Below are positions 17,909 to 26,791 of a DNA stretch of 64,000 nt, piece after piece. The DNA comes from Fictibacillus nanhaiensis (GTDB lineage Bacteria; Bacillota; Bacilli; Bacillales; Fictibacillaceae): contig JAEACG010000005.1 of the NCBI GenBank assembly GCA_016401345.1, positions 186,001 to 250,000 of the forward strand, in the 5' to 3' direction. The first letter of the stretch is position 1. The number at the start of each line of letters is the position of its first letter. The translations under genes were made by a program, and so were the position numbers. The notes beneath the pieces are model-generated. The model was not told where the DNA came from and did not search any database. It saw only the letters and a program-made list of their open reading frames with translations.

Positions 17909-17922
17909 CGAAAGCGCTTTCG
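17909..17922 (-). promoter_or_regulatory. LacI-family operator at the repressor gene
   Basis: CGAAAGCGCTTTCG is a perfect 14-bp palindrome ending 18 bp before the repressor start. It shares the half-site CGAAAGC with the two operators at the transport operon, which supports autoregulation. It is also cre-like. Confidence 0.82.
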
Positions 17923-18033
17923 TTAATGAAAATTATAACTGACAGTAAAATAACTTTCAATATAAATTTTCTAACTTTTTCGAACAAAAAAAGACAGGGG
18001 ACTTTTTATCCAACCTATCTTGCATGACTTTAT

Positions 18034-19275
18034 TTAATCTCTAGCTAGAAACAGAGAGGAAATTTCAACTGCTTTCTCGTACTGCTTCGTATCGGCATAA
18101 TAGTGGTATAGCTGCTTTCCAAACTTATCGATCCTGCTAAATTGATTATGAGCTTGAAAAAATGGCATTGCTATATTTTCTAAGTAACTGAAATAAGCAT
18201 CCATCTCGCTTCTTAAGATATACAGGTGAAGTTGAAACAAATGCAAATATAACTGGTGCTTTAACATTTTGGCTGCTGTTAATCCTTCTTCTGCACTTTT
18301 TAAATTCTGCCTTTGAGACTGAAGTTTTCCATCGATACTATTGTCCAAAAAATTATACAATCGATTTAAATAGATCGCTGTTTTTTTATCAGCCATCTTT
18401 AACGCTTTTCGATAATAGATGTGCGCATTCTCATAATCTTTTCTTTTGAAAAATTCAAGCCCTAGATTATGCAGAAGCATTCCAATAATACCAATTTCGT
18501 TTAGCGTTTCACTATCCTGAATCAACTGAAGGTAACGGTTAACTTTTTGTTCAAATTCATGCTGAGTGGCGCATTCTATTTGAAGCAGCATGACTGATTC
18601 TGCTTGGATGGCTCTTGAGAAGTTGTTGTTTCTCTTAAAAAAGTCCACTGCTTTTTTGGCATTGATATATGCCATTGTTTTGGATTCAACCCATTGATAA
18701 GCCATCGCTAAATGATAACAGTATTCTTCATTTCCATAGGCAATCTTATCAATCGTACTCAAGAGCTCGATCGCTTTCTTGCGATTCTCAACATAAAAAT
18801 TGTTGTACTTCTCCAAATAATAGATTCCTTTTACATGCTTATACATGTTGTATTCAAAAGGAGTCAGATGCTCAGTTTTTATTCGGTTTAAAATCTCTGC
18901 TGTTTTTTGTGGCTCTTTTTTCAAAAGGTAGTAACGAGCAAGCACTAGCTGATAAAGTACTGCATGTTTTGAGGATTTAACAATCGGAAATTGATCTAAT
19001 TCACTTTTTGTCTTCTCTACTTCTTTCATTCTTTGCATGATAATAGAGTTGTGCCATTGATGTAGTTTCTTCTCCATATCTTGAAAGAACTGCATTTCCT
19101 TCTGTATGTCGATATCTAGCCGTTTGGAGAATAACGCAATAATCTCTGTTGAGTACTTCGTCTGCCCCCGCTCAATTTTACTAACATGTGTTGTCGTACA
19201 AATATCTTTGCCCAATTGCTCTTGAGAAAGTCCTCTTCTTTTACGATAAAATTTGATAATTTCTCCCTCAATCAT
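18034..19275 (-). CDS. XRE-HTH and TPR regulator, NprR/RRNPP-like
   Basis: A 413-residue protein. An XRE HTH occupies residues 4-60 (RKRRGLSQEQLGKDICTTTH, VSKIERGQTKYS). The rest is about nine helical repeats of TPR type (for example NLGLEFFKRKDYENAHIYYR). This is the layout of RRNPP quorum-sensing receptors such as NprR and PlcR, which bind exported oligopeptides. It lies directly downstream of a neutral protease gene on the same strand, the type of gene NprR controls in B. cereus. I found no convincing peptide-precursor gene next to it. Confidence 0.82.
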   Translation of the reverse strand: MIEGEIIKFYRKRRGLSQEQLGKDICTTTHVSKIERGQTKYSTEIIALFSKRLDIDIQKEMQFFQDMEKKLHQWHNSIIMQRMKEVEKTKSELDQFPIVKSSKHAVLYQLVLARYYLLKKEPQKTAEILNRIKTEHLTPFEYNMYKHVKGIYYLEKYNNFYVENRKKAIELLSTIDKIAYGNEEYCYHLAMAYQWVESKTMAYINAKKAVDFFKRNNNFSRAIQAESVMLLQIECATQHEFEQKVNRYLQLIQDSETLNEIGIIGMLLHNLGLEFFKRKDYENAHIYYRKALKMADKKTAIYLNRLYNFLDNSIDGKLQSQRQNLKSAEEGLTAAKMLKHQLYLHLFQLHLYILRSEMDAYFSYLENIAMPFFQAHNQFSRIDKFGKQLYHYYADTKQYEKAVEISSLFLARD

Positions 19276-19384
19276 ATGTGTCTCTCCTCATGAACAAATG
19301 TTTAATGATAAAAGTTTCTTTCAAAATCGGTTTTTTCCTTCAAAAGTCATGTTTTTAAGTCTTTGTGCTCACTATTTTCCCATA

Positions 19385-19416
19385 AAAAATCCACGAAAGA
19401 ATACTCTCTCGTGGAT
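19385..19416 (-). terminator. intrinsic terminator after neutral protease
   Basis: An 8-bp stem (19389-19396 with 19409-19416) is followed on the minus strand by six T. It lies 10 bp after the protease stop, so the regulator gene needs its own promoter. Confidence 0.85.
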
Positions 19417-19425
19417 CGTATAGAC

Positions 19426-21171
19426 TTATTGAGCCGGTACACCAATCGCATCGTATGCTGCAATTACAGCTTTTGTTTCGGCAGATGGAGCTCCATTACG
19501 GTCTGGATAAAGATCTCGAGCGGATTGAATCGCTGCAGCACGCATCTCTTTGAATCCTGATGACGGTACAAGATAGTTCGTTAACGCACGGTAAAAGATT
19601 TTCTCTGTTTTCGAACGTGTGATACCCGTGACTTTAACTCCGTGATGCTCTCCTCCTTCAGAGATGAGATAAGCTGCTTTATTGTTGATGGAGCTGTTAA
19701 TATGAACCCCACCCTTATCCAGCTCACCTAAGTAACGGTCTTCATAGTGATCAGGATATGAATTATCCTTCAATCCATAAGCTGAAGATAGCTTTCTGGA
19801 CTTTGGATTACTCATGGAACGAAGTCCGCCATCACCAGGTACGTTTGGTGTGTAAATGTCTTCACCCATCTCCCATTCAGATGGACTTGTTAATCCGTGT
19901 GAATGCATCTCAGACAACGCACCGAAGATATCAGCTAGTGATTCATTAATCGCACCTGATTCTCCTTGATAGGTTAGGTTTGCTGTTTTCGAGATTACAC
20001 CATGTGTCATCTCATGACCTGCAACATCCATCGCACCTGCTAATGAACTGAACAGAATACCGTCACCATCTCCATATAGCATCTGCTTTCCGTTCCATGC
20101 TGCATTGTTCCATTTAGACCCAATGTGGACCGTGCTTATGATCGGCATTCCGTTTCCATCGATACTGTTACGTTTGTGAATATTTTGGTAATACGTATTT
20201 ACTTTGATAGAGTTCGTATGAGCTGAAACCGCTGCTGGATCCGCAAAGAACGACGTACCTGTCTCTACTTCGAAACCTGAGAACCCCAAAAGTCCGGATA
20301 GTAGGATGAAAGGTGTTTCACCCATGCGGTTCGCTTTGTACGTATGAACTGGGACGATGTTCGGATTCGTCGTTGTTCCTCCTCCTATTGCCGCACCATG
20401 AAGATAGCTTTTCCCGGATGTACTATCTTTTACAGCGATAAAGTTTTGAACTTTACCGAATAAATCTAGTCCTCTTCCTGTTATCGGTGTTACTGCTGGA
20501 GCATCTGCTTCATGTACCGCGTTAAACTGATCAACGATCTCACCCGTTGTTGCATCTATAAAATAATGATAAAACCCAGGTGCAGGAACAGAAGTCGAAA
20601 CTTTAACTAAATACGTTAAGTAGTTTCTGCCTTCATGCGGATAGATTGTTAATTCTGTTTCTACTCCGTCATACTGCTTAACTTCTCCAATCTCAGCAAC
20701 TACTTGCTCTTTCGCTGTTATTTCTGCGTCTTCCTTCGATATGGATGGATCTGTAGAAATGATGGATCGACCTAGTTTCTGAGTCACCTTCCCAAATGAT
20801 GCATACACATTGTTGTTTGCATCCAGCGCAACGGTTTGTCCACTGCCGTAGATCGGGATTCCGTTGTATTGCTCAATAGTCCGCACGTGGTATGTATTTG
20901 TGCTACTATCTGCAAACTCTTTTACGATCTTAAACTGCTCTCCTATTGTAGATGCTGATTTCGCACCAACCTCGGAAACGACCTGTGATTGAAGATACGC
21001 TTTAACGATTTCAGCTTTACTCAACCCTTCAGGAGCTTGGAATAAAACAGTTGTAGGATTCGCGTGTGCATTAGATCCAGGTAATGAAAATCCTCCAAGT
21101 GTAACGGACAATGCTAGAACTGCTGGGATTACCACTTTTTTGTTCAATCGTTTTTGTCTTTTCTTTTTCAA
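19426..21171 (-). CDS. neutral metalloprotease, thermolysin (M4) family
   Basis: A 581-residue secreted zinc protease. A TTG start is chosen because GAGGTG lies 6 nt upstream; from there the protein opens with a basic stretch and a hydrophobic signal ending near PGSNAHA. An FTP/PepSY propeptide follows (to about residue 220), then the catalytic domain with HEMTH (His386, Glu387, His390) and the third ligand Glu410 in INESLAD. The C-terminal helical domain ends AAYDAIGVPAQ. It degrades extracellular protein. The downstream NprR-like gene is a likely regulator. Confidence 0.93.
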   Translation of the reverse strand: MKKKRQKRLNKKVVIPAVLALSVTLGGFSLPGSNAHANPTTVLFQAPEGLSKAEIVKAYLQSQVVSEVGAKSASTIGEQFKIVKEFADSSTNTYHVRTIEQYNGIPIYGSGQTVALDANNNVYASFGKVTQKLGRSIISTDPSISKEDAEITAKEQVVAEIGEVKQYDGVETELTIYPHEGRNYLTYLVKVSTSVPAPGFYHYFIDATTGEIVDQFNAVHEADAPAVTPITGRGLDLFGKVQNFIAVKDSTSGKSYLHGAAIGGGTTTNPNIVPVHTYKANRMGETPFILLSGLLGFSGFEVETGTSFFADPAAVSAHTNSIKVNTYYQNIHKRNSIDGNGMPIISTVHIGSKWNNAAWNGKQMLYGDGDGILFSSLAGAMDVAGHEMTHGVISKTANLTYQGESGAINESLADIFGALSEMHSHGLTSPSEWEMGEDIYTPNVPGDGGLRSMSNPKSRKLSSAYGLKDNSYPDHYEDRYLGELDKGGVHINSSINNKAAYLISEGGEHHGVKVTGITRSKTEKIFYRALTNYLVPSSGFKEMRAAAIQSARDLYPDRNGAPSAETKAVIAAYDAIGVPAQ

Positions 21172-21243
21172 CCCATTCACCTCTTCATCAAATTGTGCTT
21201 CCGGAATAATTCCAATTATTAAGAACATTACAAAAGTGGTCAA

Positions 21244-21337
21244 TTGGGTTAATTTATCCTTAGTTTTTCAAGGGTTAATGGTTTTTGAGGACTTCATTCG
21301 ACAAAAAATGTCCATATTTCTTGAATAATTAACCCAA
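21244..21337. promoter_or_regulatory. inverted repeat pair between protease and DUF4047-sipW-calY promoters
   Basis: TTGGGTTAATT (21244-21254) and its exact inverse AATTAACCCAA (21327-21337) flank the region, and a further GGGTTAA half-site lies at 21272-21278. The sites are in the divergent intergenic region, so one regulator could act on both transcription units. The protein is unknown. Confidence 0.45.
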
Positions 21338-21397
21338 TAACAATCTCAAACACATTCTGTAATAATAGGGTCAAATCACTAGACGAGGAGGGCTGAT

Positions 21398-22060
21398 ATG
21401 AAAGGCAAGCTTCATAAAGGAACTGTTCTATTGGGGTTGTGCTCTCTATCTTTTTATTGTGGTGCTCAAATTACCGGTCAAACTGAAGCTGCCTTTTCAA
21501 GCCGAGCTCAAATAAAACCGGTTGAACTTTCAGCTGCAATTGTCTTTCCAGACACAGTGGGAGATCTTAATGAAAAAGCTATGATCATTTATTTGGACAT
21601 ACTTTCTCTATACAATACCGTTCCGAACGCCGCTGAGGATGCAAGTTTACAGGAGCTAAAAAAAACGATCGAGAAGATTACAAGAATAGAACAAGCACTT
21701 CACTTACTTCTCAATGATTTTCAAGACATACATAATGAGCTCTTGAACTATGAGAAACAGGTAAGGAATCTGGATTCAAAGACATACCAGTTTGTCTATG
21801 AAGGGTGTAATGAGGCAAACGAATTGAGCAAAAAAATAAAAGAAACAGTGAACTTACAATCTATTAAACAATTACACCATTCTATTGAAGTTCGTATAAA
21901 CAAGTTAGAAGATGCTGAGAAGAAGATTGAAGGTCCCATTAAATCAGCAAAGATGAAGAATGCTACTGATCATATAGAACAAAACGAATTTGCTGATGAT
22001 TCTATTCAAAGTGAAGGAGAAACAAAACTTGACGAAAAGACTGTTGAAATTCACGACTAA
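21398..22060 (+). CDS. DUF4047 secreted protein
   Basis: A 220-residue secreted protein resembling DUF4047. The signal peptide region (residues 1-32) ends in QTEAAFSSRAQI, the AF-S pattern typical of substrates of SipW-type peptidases. The body is helical and probably coiled coil (about 60-200), with a charged acidic tail. It opens a three-gene operon with a SipW-type peptidase and a CalY/TasA protein, taking the position TapA has in B. subtilis, so an accessory role in fibre assembly or anchoring is plausible. GGAGG is 8 nt before the ATG. Confidence 0.82.
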   Translation: MKGKLHKGTVLLGLCSLSFYCGAQITGQTEAAFSSRAQIKPVELSAAIVFPDTVGDLNEKAMIIYLDILSLYNTVPNAAEDASLQELKKTIEKITRIEQALHLLLNDFQDIHNELLNYEKQVRNLDSKTYQFVYEGCNEANELSKKIKETVNLQSIKQLHHSIEVRINKLEDAEKKIEGPIKSAKMKNATDHIEQNEFADDSIQSEGETKLDEKTVEIHD

Positions 22061-22574
22061 ACTAGCAAGTACCTCTTTTATTGTATTGCTCTGCTTGCTT
22101 GCTTTTATCATCCTATCGTCCCGTGTTTCAGGATCAGAACCTTCCGTTTTTGGCTATCAGATTAAAGCGGTATTATCTGGATCGATGGAGCCTATCTTTC
22201 AAACAGGGTCTATCATCTCTATTAAACAGACAGACGATAACACTACCTTTAAAAAAGGCGACATTATCACTTTTCAAATGGAAGATAAGCTGATTACTCA
22301 TAGAATTATTGATGTTGAAAATAAAAACGGACAAATTTCCTATCACACAAAGGGCGATAACAATGACGGACCTGATATGTGGTCAGTTCCTTCAAATGAT
22401 GTGGTTGGAAGCTACACAGGATTTACGATTCCTTATGCCGGATATGCATTAAATGTAACTCAATCTAAGGAAGCATCTGCACTTTTGTTATTTATTCCAG
22501 GGTTCTTATTATTTAGTTCAGCTGTCTTTTCTATAGTGAAAGCAGCTAGAAAACTAGATGTCGAAAAAGCATAA
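22029..22574 (+). CDS. sipW: SipW-type signal peptidase I
   Basis: A 181-residue membrane peptidase of the ER type. The catalytic Ser52 is in VLSGSMEP and His91 replaces the usual Lys in LITHRII. Membrane segments lie near 15-35 and 150-172. A TTG start is chosen because AAGGAG lies 9 nt upstream; the gene then overlaps the DUF4047 frame by 32 bp. It should process both neighbours, which carry the matching signal type. Confidence 0.9.
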   Translation: MTKRLLKFTTKLASTSFIVLLCLLAFIILSSRVSGSEPSVFGYQIKAVLSGSMEPIFQTGSIISIKQTDDNTTFKKGDIITFQMEDKLITHRIIDVENKNGQISYHTKGDNNDGPDMWSVPSNDVVGSYTGFTIPYAGYALNVTQSKEASALLLFIPGFLLFSSAVFSIVKAARKLDVEKA

Positions 22575-22656
22575 ACTTGGGTTAGATCTCTATGTATTTA
22601 AATCATACATACGAGTTTAATAAATTTATATTACATATCTATGGAGGTTGAGAAGA

Positions 22657-23271
22657 ATGGGGTTTACGAAGACAATTAGCAAAGGCGTTATGACAGCTGC
22701 ACTAGGTTTATCTTTAATGGGAGGAGGAACGTTCGCTTACTTTAGTGACACGTTTGAAACGAAGAACACTTTCGCTGCAGGTACGTTAGATCTTTCCATC
22801 AATCCAAACGCTGTGGTTAACATTGACAACATCAAACCAGGCGATGAAGTGTACCGTGAATTTACGTTTGAGAATAAGGGTTCTCTAGACATCTATCAAG
22901 TACTACTAGATACGAAATATACAGTTGAAGATGCAAAATCAGATAATACAGATGATCTAGCAAACCACATTAAGATTACAATCATGTACAACACGAGCAG
23001 TGCAACTGTTCCTGTTGTTGAGACAACATTGGCTCAACTTAAAGAACAACAACCTGATCTAACAGCAATTGATGAATTCGTTGGTACTGTTCAGCGTCCT
23101 GATGGTATTCCTCCAGGTGAGAAAGAAAAAATGTTCGTATTGTTCCAGTTCGTAGATAATGGCGAAGATCAAAACCAGTTCCAAGGAGACAAGCTTAAAG
23201 TGGATTGGACGTTCAACGCGAAACAAGCCCCAGGTGCTTATAACGACGATACAGATCCAGAGAATAACTAA
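22657..23271 (+). CDS. calY: CalY/TasA family matrix protein (camelysin-like)
   Basis: A 204-residue secreted protein of the TasA/camelysin family. The signal ends LMGGGTFAYFSDT, the SipW-type cleavage region. The mature part is beta-rich (TFAAGTLDLSINP, KPGDEVYREFTFENKGS) and ends in an acidic tail. TasA/CalY proteins form the amyloid-like fibres of the biofilm matrix. I start at the ATG giving MGFTKT since GGAGG lies 9 nt upstream; a TTG three codons earlier is too close to it. Whether the ortholog is TasA or CalY cannot be settled here. Confidence 0.9.
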   Translation: MGFTKTISKGVMTAALGLSLMGGGTFAYFSDTFETKNTFAAGTLDLSINPNAVVNIDNIKPGDEVYREFTFENKGSLDIYQVLLDTKYTVEDAKSDNTDDLANHIKITIMYNTSSATVPVVETTLAQLKEQQPDLTAIDEFVGTVQRPDGIPPGEKEKMFVLFQFVDNGEDQNQFQGDKLKVDWTFNAKQAPGAYNDDTDPENN

Positions 23272-23286
23272 GTTTCAGAACAAGCT

Positions 23287-23310
23287 AGAACTGCTAACCT
23301 TAGCAGTTCT
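23287..23310 (+). terminator. intrinsic terminator after calY
   Basis: A 9-bp stem AGAACTGCT/AGCAGTTCT (23287-23295 with 23302-23310) is followed by TTGCTGTTCT. It is only moderately U-rich. Confidence 0.6.
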
Positions 23311-23343
23311 TTGCTGTTCTATCCTAAGTTACAACGTTATTAT

Positions 23344-24444
23344 TTATACTAAAGTTCTTGTCTTCAACTTTTTATTCAGCAGTGTGAACATCTTTTTTAA
23401 ATCATTATTAGGTACTTCTAGATAATTGTCACCTAGACTTACCTCAAAGAAACAACGATTCTCACCATTCTCGCGAAGATGTCCAGTTAATCCAACTCCA
23501 CTCTCACTATAAGTGTCTGCCAAAATGCGTTCCATTTCATGTTTTGGTGCCTGAATATGAACATGAAACATATTTGAAACAGGCGTTATCGGAAGTGTGC
23601 GTATACCTTCACACGCGTTATAGAGTGCTGCTAATTCCTTTGCACCCTCATAATATTCTTCCATTTTTTTAACTCGTTGATCGAAATAGAAATCCGCGCT
23701 TATGATATATGGATAAAGACTGATCAAATCACCGCCATGACGTCTTTTCCAAACCTTTGATTTCTCAGTAAAGTCTTTTGGCCCTGCTAAGACTGCACCT
23801 GCGACTCCACCAATTCCCTTGTAGAAAGAAACATAAACACTATCAAAAAGAGCACAAACTTCAGCGGCCGTCTTTTTATAAAAGGGCAGAATTTCAAACA
23901 GTCTTGCTCCATCCAGATGAAGTTTAATTCCTTTTTCTCTGCAGTAATCAGAAGTAGCTTGTAACTCTTCAAAACTCGGCAGCTGGCCACCGATCTCTCG
24001 CTGAGGAAGTTCCAATAATAAACAAGAAACGTCTTCCTTCATGTTGACTACATCATCCAGTTTAATAATTTTATTAGGGTCACTAAGCAGCACAGGTTCA
24101 ATGTGGTGAAGTTCTTTCAAACCATCTTCTTCGTGAATTTCCAAGTGGCATAGTGGATGATACGCAACTTTTTGGATACCCTTTTCATCACACCAAATGC
24201 GCATCGCAATCTGTTGAGCCATCGTCCCACTCGGGAAAAACACAGCAGATTCTTTTCCTAAATAATCAGCCATCTTTTCTTGAAAGCTATCAATGATGTG
24301 ACCGCTGCCATACATATCACTTTCTTCCTGCCCTGTTTGATTTGAAATAGAATCTAACAGGACAGACACATCTCTTTTTCCATGTCCGGTTACTTGGTAT
24401 TTTGCATTTTTGTAGGCAGCAATTAAAGTGTTTTTGTTTTCCAA
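23344..24444 (-). CDS. beta-eliminating lyase / L-threonine aldolase family protein
   Basis: A 366-residue PLP enzyme (fold type I). The Schiff-base Lys209 lies in VSFYKGIGG and the aspartate that pairs with the cofactor in KLHLDGARLFE. FFPSGTMAQQIA near 70 is the phosphate-binding segment. The family cleaves L-threonine or allo-threonine to glycine and acetaldehyde, but substrate range is broad. A TTG start is used, with GGGGAG upstream. It lies 16 bp downstream of the gene ending at 24461 and may be read with it. Confidence 0.87.
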   Translation of the reverse strand: MENKNTLIAAYKNAKYQVTGHGKRDVSVLLDSISNQTGQEESDMYGSGHIIDSFQEKMADYLGKESAVFFPSGTMAQQIAMRIWCDEKGIQKVAYHPLCHLEIHEEDGLKELHHIEPVLLSDPNKIIKLDDVVNMKEDVSCLLLELPQREIGGQLPSFEELQATSDYCREKGIKLHLDGARLFEILPFYKKTAAEVCALFDSVYVSFYKGIGGVAGAVLAGPKDFTEKSKVWKRRHGGDLISLYPYIISADFYFDQRVKKMEEYYEGAKELAALYNACEGIRTLPITPVSNMFHVHIQAPKHEMERILADTYSESGVGLTGHLRENGENRCFFEVSLGDNYLEVPNNDLKKMFTLLNKKLKTRTLV

Positions 24445-24460
24445 CGTAACAAGCTCCCCT

Positions 24461-25168
24461 CTATTCGTTTATCCAGCTAATATCACCATTTATCTCAATA
24501 TTGTTAGGTACTTTTAATAGAATAAAATCACGGCCGATCACAGAGCTGCGATTTTCTTGAGTAAAGTGTCCCCCCTTAGAGAACTGACTGTATGCAAAGC
24601 CTGGTGAAAATCTCGAGAAGCTAACTGTCACTAAAGCTGGGTTATTTACGGTTAGCTGTTGTCCGTTTAACAAAAGCTCTGGCGAATGCACTTTGTCTGT
24701 AAAATCTACCCCATCGATATAAGATTTCCCTACATGATACGTAGCCTCAATCTCACCATCATTTTCGCTTTTTCGCTCAGCAAAAACACTCATGATGCCT
24801 GTTTCCCCCTCTGTTAAAACAATGTCTAACGACTTTTCATTAAAAGGAAAAGACCATTTTTTCTTTTCAGAAAAAACTTTATCTAGATCGACTACGTTTC
24901 CTGAATACAAATTGTCTATCGCTTTGGTTTGAGCGTCTTCTATTCTGCTCATTTCAGCTGCCGTAGCTATTTTTTCATCATTCTTATGGTTTGGAAGGAT
25001 GCTTAGTGAAATAACTGTAGCAATCGCTAGAATCATTGTATATCCGCCAAGGATCCAGCGGATTTTTCTTGTTCCTAAGCTTAATTTAGTGTTTGATCTC
25101 ATGACTCCAATTCCAAAAGCGACGATAATAAACACTATCAAAATTGGCAAGAAAGACATAATAATCAT
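24461..25168 (-). CDS. hypothetical membrane protein of the YtrA-type operon
   Basis: A 235-residue protein with two N-terminal membrane helices (about 5-22 and 38-58) and an extracytoplasmic domain of about 170 residues rich in beta strand (AFVERKS-like, YSQFSKGGHF). I do not recognise the family. The start overlaps the permease stop by 4 bp (ATGA), so it is part of the ABC operon. A GGAGG site precedes it by 7 nt. It may be a sensor or accessory protein of the exporter. Confidence 0.7.
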   Translation of the reverse strand: MIIMSFLPILIVFIIVAFGIGVMRSNTKLSLGTRKIRWILGGYTMILAIATVISLSILPNHKNDEKIATAAEMSRIEDAQTKAIDNLYSGNVVDLDKVFSEKKKWSFPFNEKSLDIVLTEGETGIMSVFAERKSENDGEIEATYHVGKSYIDGVDFTDKVHSPELLLNGQQLTVNNPALVTVSFSRFSPGFAYSQFSKGGHFTQENRSSVIGRDFILLKVPNNIEINGDISWINE

Positions 25169-25908
25169 TTTCTTACCTCCATTCTGTTAGAGATTCCTAA
25201 GCTAGTCAGCAGTAAAAACGACGAAACGATAACTATTTTACAAATAAACAGAATAAATGATGTTTCTTCTCCAAAAAACATGGTTACATTTACAATAACC
25301 CTAGAATCGCCACCTATTCCATCCAATATTAAGCCGCCAAACAAGATAGTAGGAATAATTAACAAGAAACCTTTATGCAGCTGAATTAAAATTCCAACAA
25401 GATATCCTGCGCTAGCAAATAGAAAAATATAAAGAATGGAAGTAATCATTCCCATGACGAATTCAGTAACCGTTAATGAATCAACGATGATTGAATAATT
25501 ATCTTTGAAGTAAAAAGCTAAGATCTGAAACAGATGAGTAGAAAGATAAACCGTTATACCTGCAAAAATACTAGCAGATAAGAGAAATAGAATGTTAGAA
25601 ACCACGCTGATGGCACGATTGGTTACAAAAGAAAAATCGTCATACCGATACGCTCTCGTTGTAATTATGATCGCTGTTATGAACGCCCAAATCATCATAA
25701 AAATGAGGATGATGTCACTTGTGTAATAGTAAAAATCATATTGTATTGAATTAGATGAGCCACTTCCCGAACCGGTACCATTAAAAGAAAAAAGAATCGC
25801 CAGCATCTGGATCACGATTAACGACGTAAACACACCGAAATATGATTTCAGCTTATAGCGATATTGTTTCTTTACGATGTCCCAAGCCTTAACCTCTGCT
25901 AAATACAT
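25165..25908 (-). CDS. ABC-2 type permease
   Basis: A 247-residue membrane protein with six hydrophobic segments, typical of small ABC-2 permeases that pair with YtrB-like ATPases. I start at MYLAEVKAW because AAAGGTGGG is 7 nt upstream; the coding region then overlaps the ATPase gene by 20 bp. The substrate is unknown; related Ytr systems respond to cell-wall-active antibiotics. Confidence 0.8.
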   Translation of the reverse strand: MYLAEVKAWDIVKKQYRYKLKSYFGVFTSLIVIQMLAILFSFNGTGSGSGSSNSIQYDFYYYTSDIILIFMMIWAFITAIIITTRAYRYDDFSFVTNRAISVVSNILFLLSASIFAGITVYLSTHLFQILAFYFKDNYSIIVDSLTVTEFVMGMITSILYIFLFASAGYLVGILIQLHKGFLLIIPTILFGGLILDGIGGDSRVIVNVTMFFGEETSFILFICKIVIVSSFLLLTSLGISNRMEVRK

Positions 25909-26791
25909 GATCAATCCCACCTTTTGTTTTACTTGTTAAATAACTGCAAATATCTTCTGCAGAAACTGGCGTGACTTCTAATCCTAACTGTCTAGCATCC
26001 TCTAACTCTTTTATCGAACGATCGTTCCTTATGACCGCGTATGACATATTTGCGCCGATCTCTTGCACGGAAATGGGTTCCATCTTCTCTGTCCACTTCT
26101 CTACGTTAACTGTCTTTCCTCTCACGCCAATCGCGTACTCCTTTAACTGATCGATGGATAAGTGAAGACACTTTTCACCAGACTTAATGAGTAGAACCTC
26201 TTCTAACAAATCTTCTACTTCATCTAATAGATGGCTAGAAAGAATGATTGTTCTTGGATAGGCGATGTATTCTTTTAATAATGCTCGGTAAAAGTCCTTA
26301 CGTGTCGCAGAATCCATTCCGCTTGTCGGCTCATCCATGATCGTCAGTGGGCAGCGTGCAGCTAAACCAACGATCATATTAAACGTACTCTTCATCCCCT
26401 TTGAGAGATTTCCATGATATTGATTAGGATTAAAAGAAAAATAATCAAATAATTTCATCGCTAAGTCGTGGTTCCAATTTGGGTAAAAACTCCCCGCTGT
26501 TTCAAGCAGTTCTTTTAATGTTAACCCTTGTGAGAAACTCATCTCGTTATCGATGAAGATTGTATTTGCCGCAACCTTTAAATTATTGAACGGATTTTCA
26601 GAGAAAACCTGTATGTCACCCGCAGAATGATGAAGATAACCAGCAATTATTTTTAATAATGTTGTTTTTCCTGCTCCGTTCCTTCCAATTAAACCGGTAA
26701 TTTTATTTTCCGCTATCTGAAAGGTCATATTTTGGATTGCTTTCGATCGACCATATTGTTTAGTCAGTTCATGACAAACGACAACATTCAT
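25889..26791 (-). CDS. ABC transporter ATP-binding protein (YtrB-like)
   Basis: A 300-residue ATPase. Walker A GRNGAGKTT (36-44), a divergent signature NLSKGMKS instead of LSGGQ, and Walker B LTIMDEPTSGMDS are clear. The C-terminal 80 residues form an extra domain common to this subfamily. It overlaps the GntR gene by 4 bp and the permease by 20 bp. Function with the permease is probably export or membrane protection. Confidence 0.88.
   Translation of the reverse strand: MNVVVCHELTKQYGRSKAIQNMTFQIAENKITGLIGRNGAGKTTLLKIIAGYLHHSAGDIQVFSENPFNNLKVAANTIFIDNEMSFSQGLTLKELLETAGSFYPNWNHDLAMKLFDYFSFNPNQYHGNLSKGMKSTFNMIVGLAARCPLTIMDEPTSGMDSATRKDFYRALLKEYIAYPRTIILSSHLLDEVEDLLEEVLLIKSGEKCLHLSIDQLKEYAIGVRGKTVNVEKWTEKMEPISVQEIGANMSYAVIRNDRSIKELEDARQLGLEVTPVSAEDICSYLTSKTKGGIDHVFSRG

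Noticed and set aside
17957-18025. 22-codon frame after the NprR-like gene as a quorum peptide precursor
   Set aside because: No ribosome site, no secretion signal and no NprX-like ending.
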